From NCBI GenBank assembly GCA_964405375.1, contig CAYONQ010000111.1, forward strand, positions 1 through 5,915: DNA of 5,915 nucleotides, given 5' to 3'. The translations under genes and the position numbers were made by a program. The stretch comes from CAYONQ01 sp964405375 (GTDB lineage: Bacteria > Planctomycetota > Phycisphaerae > Sedimentisphaerales > Anaerobacaceae). Numbering within the stretch: position 1 is the first letter of the stretch; each line of letters opens with the position of its first letter. This document shows, piece after piece, positions 3,917 to 5,915 of the stretch. The notes below the pieces were generated by a model that had not been told where the DNA came from, searched no databases, and was given only the letters and a program-made list of their open reading frames with translations.

Positions 3917-5245
3917 ATGGTCGGCGGATACTTTCAGCTTAAAGAAAGACAGACAAGTATTAAAATCGAATTTGTGGCGGGGCTGACGACGTTTCTCACG
4001 ATGGCGTATATCATATTCGTCAATCCGGCAATTCTAAGTGAAACGGGTATGGACAAAGGGGCCTTGATAGCAGTTACCTGCATAGTAACTGCGATTGCCA
4101 CGCTTATCGTAGGGATATTTGCGAATGCCCCGATAGCGATGGCGCCGGGGATGGGGCTGAACGCCTTTTTTGCGTACAGTCTTGTATTGACTAACAAGAT
4201 TAGCTGGCAGACGGCGTTAGGGGTGGTGTTTCTTTCGGGACTGCTTTTTCTTTTGTTGACGCTTTTGGGGTTGCGGAAGAAGCTCGTTGAGGCGATACCG
4301 GCGGGGTTAATTTCGGCGATATCGGTCGGTATAGGATTGTTTATCACGTTCATCGGCTTAGTCAAGCTCGGTGTGGTTGTTAAGAATGAGGTAACGCTTG
4401 TCTCGGCGGGTGAGCTGACGCCGACCGTGCTGATAGGTTTGTGCGGGCTGATGTTAATGGTGTTTCTCGAAACGAGAAGGATAAAAGGTGCGTTGTTAAT
4501 CGGTATAGTATTTTCAACGGCTCTGGCGGCGATTTTCGGGTATATAGAAAGGCCGACGGGGTTGTTTTCGTTTCATCTTAATATAAGGCCGGTGGCACTT
4601 CAGCTTGATATATTAGGTGCGCTTAAGTGGAGCTTGTTCGGAAGTATATTCAGCTTGATGTTTATGGATATGTTCGACAGTATCGGGACGTTGGTGGCGT
4701 GCTGTCACCAGGCGAATATGGTCGATGAAAAGGGGAAAATCAAGGGACTGGACAGGTTATTGGGAATTGATGCCGTGGCGACTATGATAGGCGCTTTGTT
4801 GGGGACATCGACCACCACATCGTATATTGAATCTGCGGCGGGTATCGAGCAGGGGGGCCGGTCGGGGCTGAGCTCGATAATTACGGGGGGATTGTTTCTG
4901 CTGGCATTGGTGTTTGTGCCGATTGCGGGCATAGTGCCGGGATATGCGACGGCGCCGGCCCTTATTATGGTGGGGCTGTTTATGATGAAAGAGGTTAAGA
5001 GGATAGATTTTACGAACATGGAAGAGGCGTTTCCCGCATTTATTATAATGGTGATGATAGCTTTGAGCTACAGTATCAGCACGGGATTGGCGTTCGGGTT
5101 TATCTCGTTTGCCCTAATAAAAATGGTCTCAGGCAAAAGCAGGGAGCTTAAGCCGGCGATGTGGGTCATTGCGATTCTGTCCGTAATGTTTTTGACGGTC
5201 GAACATCTGGGTGGTATGATTGAGTATCTGAAATTTATTATGTGA
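3917..5245 (+). CDS. NCS2-family (AzgA-type) purine-base permease
   Basis: A 442-residue inner-membrane transporter of the COG2252 AzgA branch, whose members import adenine, guanine or hypoxanthine by proton symport. Diagnostic motifs are GLTTFLTMAYIIFVNP (22-37), NAPIAMAPGMGLNAFFAY (70-87), MDMFDSIGTL (250-259) and GTSTTTSYIESAAGIEQGG (296-314). Hydrophobic segments run through the whole length, as expected for about 14 spans or half-helices, and the length is typical. The chosen ATG at 3917 follows AAAGGGG about 8 bases upstream. The frame is open to a GTG at 3866, but those 17 codons lie mostly in a dispersed repeat and lack family similarity. The PEBP gene follows after 24 bases, suggesting an operon. 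No purine riboswitch core was recognised upstream. The exact substrate cannot be read from sequence; a 7-deazapurine is possible given the neighbouring queG. Confidence 0.92.
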   Translation: MVGGYFQLKERQTSIKIEFVAGLTTFLTMAYIIFVNPAILSETGMDKGALIAVTCIVTAIATLIVGIFANAPIAMAPGMGLNAFFAYSLVLTNKISWQTALGVVFLSGLLFLLLTLLGLRKKLVEAIPAGLISAISVGIGLFITFIGLVKLGVVVKNEVTLVSAGELTPTVLIGLCGLMLMVFLETRRIKGALLIGIVFSTALAAIFGYIERPTGLFSFHLNIRPVALQLDILGALKWSLFGSIFSLMFMDMFDSIGTLVACCHQANMVDEKGKIKGLDRLLGIDAVATMIGALLGTSTTTSYIESAAGIEQGGRSGLSSIITGGLFLLALVFVPIAGIVPGYATAPALIMVGLFMMKEVKRIDFTNMEEAFPAFIIMVMIALSYSISTGLAFGFISFALIKMVSGKSRELKPAMWVIAILSVMFLTVEHLGGMIEYLKFIM

Positions 5246-5253
5246 GCTTGTGG

Positions 5254-5261
5254 CGAGGAGG
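5254..5261 (+). promoter_or_regulatory. Strong ribosome-binding site of the PEBP gene
   Basis: CGAGGAGG lies about 8 bases before the ATG at 5270, within the 24-base gap after the permease stop. It fixes the lipoprotein start and supports translation from a shared transcript. Confidence 0.65.
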
Positions 5262-5269
5262 AAGTTGCT

Positions 5270-5830
5270 ATGGTGAAAAACGTTTCTCTTTTAATAATGG
5301 TGCCGATATTATTGTTTTGTTCTTGTGAGAATGGTGAGCAGGCCGACAGCACGGCGGGAGGTAAAAAGATGGAGATAAAGATTAGCAGTGACGCATTCGA
5401 GGACGGCGGTATGATTCCGGCGAAGCACACCTGTGACGGTGCGGACGTTTCGCCGCCGTTGAAGTGGGAGGCGGTCCCCGAAGGGACGCAGAGTATCGCT
5501 ATTATATGCGACGACCCTGATGCGCCGATGGGTACCTTTGTACACTGGGTTTTGTTTAATTTGCCCGGTGCGACAAGGGAGCTGGCGGAGGAATTTCCTG
5601 ACGATGAGACCTTAGCCGATGGAACAAGGCAGGGGATTAGCGACTTTGGGAGAACCGGCTATGGCGGGCCTTGTCCGCCGAGCGGGACGCACAGATACTT
5701 TTTTAAGATTTACGCGCTCGATACGAAAATCGAGATGGTCTCTATCGCCGACAAGGCCGATTTGCTCGAAGCTATGGAAGGACATATCCTTGGCGAGGGA
5801 CAGTTGGTCGGCAAATACAAAAGGCAATAG
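5270..5830 (+). CDS. YbhB/YbcL-type PEBP protein, probable lipoprotein
   Basis: A 186-residue phosphatidylethanolamine-binding-protein (Raf-kinase-inhibitor-like) family member. The two hallmark motifs are present: DDPDAPMGTFVHWVLFNLP (81-99) and YGGPCPPSGTHRYFFKIY (131-148), which form the anion/ligand-binding pocket of the fold. Bacterial YbhB/YbcL proteins are small single-domain proteins whose physiological ligand is unclear. The first 19 residues (MVKNVSLLIMVPILLFCSC) look like a signal peptide with a lipobox ending at Cys19. Phe at -3 and Cys at -2 are slightly unusual for that box. A linker of about 14 residues then leads to an internal Met34 where the conserved domain starts. That ATG (5369) is itself preceded by GGGAGGT at 5356-5362, so a cytosolic form might also be made. 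It is the second gene of a likely operon with the permease; a functional link is not evident. Confidence 0.92.
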   Translation: MVKNVSLLIMVPILLFCSCENGEQADSTAGGKKMEIKISSDAFEDGGMIPAKHTCDGADVSPPLKWEAVPEGTQSIAIICDDPDAPMGTFVHWVLFNLPGATRELAEEFPDDETLADGTRQGISDFGRTGYGGPCPPSGTHRYFFKIYALDTKIEMVSIADKADLLEAMEGHILGEGQLVGKYKRQ

Positions 5831-5915
5831 TTTAGTGTGTAGCGGTTAGCCCTTCGGCAAGCTCCCCGCACCAAACGACCCCGCACTAATTTACGGCAGT
5901 GGCCTAATTCGTGCG
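5831..5915. repeat. Repeat-like tail with imperfect inverted repeat
   Basis: After the PEBP stop, CGCACTAATT (5882-5891) and AATTCGTGCG (5906-5915) form 10-bp arms with one mismatch around a 14-base loop. The segment before it includes CCCTTCGGCAAGCTC, similar in style to the left-hand repeats. There is no T-run, so a classical terminator is not supported. The feature may continue past the window edge. Confidence 0.4.

Noticed and set aside
3934..5019. Long antisense frames opposite the permease
   Set aside because: Shadows of the coding strand; the sense frame has unambiguous family motifs.

Overview
The window looks like a piece of a bacterial chromosome from an environmental lineage. The best guess is a planctomycete of the Phycisphaerae/Sedimentisphaerales type, because the RHS remnant and the mixture of dispersed palindromic repeats resemble what I remember from that group. 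That assignment is inference; there is no rRNA or other phylogenetic marker here. The right half has about 50% GC and clean coding sequence. The left 1.4 kb is a repeat landfill with no convincing gene.

Layout. Positions 1-1420 hold composite dispersed repeats: a duplicated unit at 83-328, a GCGGG hairpin repeat at 381-412, two copies of a 115-116 bp element with terminal inverted repeats (448-563 and 862-976), two CCCCAGA/TCTGGGG hairpins, two AT-rich palindromes and a telomere-like G-rich tract. On the minus strand follow a fragment of an RHS-repeat core gene (1419-1526), a 232-residue multi-spanning membrane protein of no recognised family (1499-2197) and a 34-codon frame resembling an RHS YD repeat (2202-2306). 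The membrane gene is more AT-rich than its surroundings and its last codons lie inside the RHS remnant. Upstream on the same strand is queG (2321-3508), epoxyqueuosine reductase, which makes the last step of queuosine in tRNA. This queG carries two in-frame insertions made of dispersed DNA repeats.

Between queG and the next operon is a 181-bp MITE-like element (3524-3704) with 12-bp terminal inverted repeats and a 7-bp flanking duplication. It abuts the queG start and appears to supply part of its promoter. Divergent to queG, on the plus strand, is a probable two-gene operon: an NCS2/AzgA-type purine-base permease (3917-5245) and, 24 bases later, a PEBP (YbhB/YbcL, Raf-kinase-inhibitor-like) protein with a lipoprotein signal (5270-5830). 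The window ends in another imperfect inverted repeat.

The metabolic genes are ordinary. What stands out is how deeply several repeat families have invaded the locus: inside a coding sequence, at a promoter, and at the 3' end of an orphan membrane gene. I see no CRISPR array, tRNA, rRNA, transposase or recognisable defence system.
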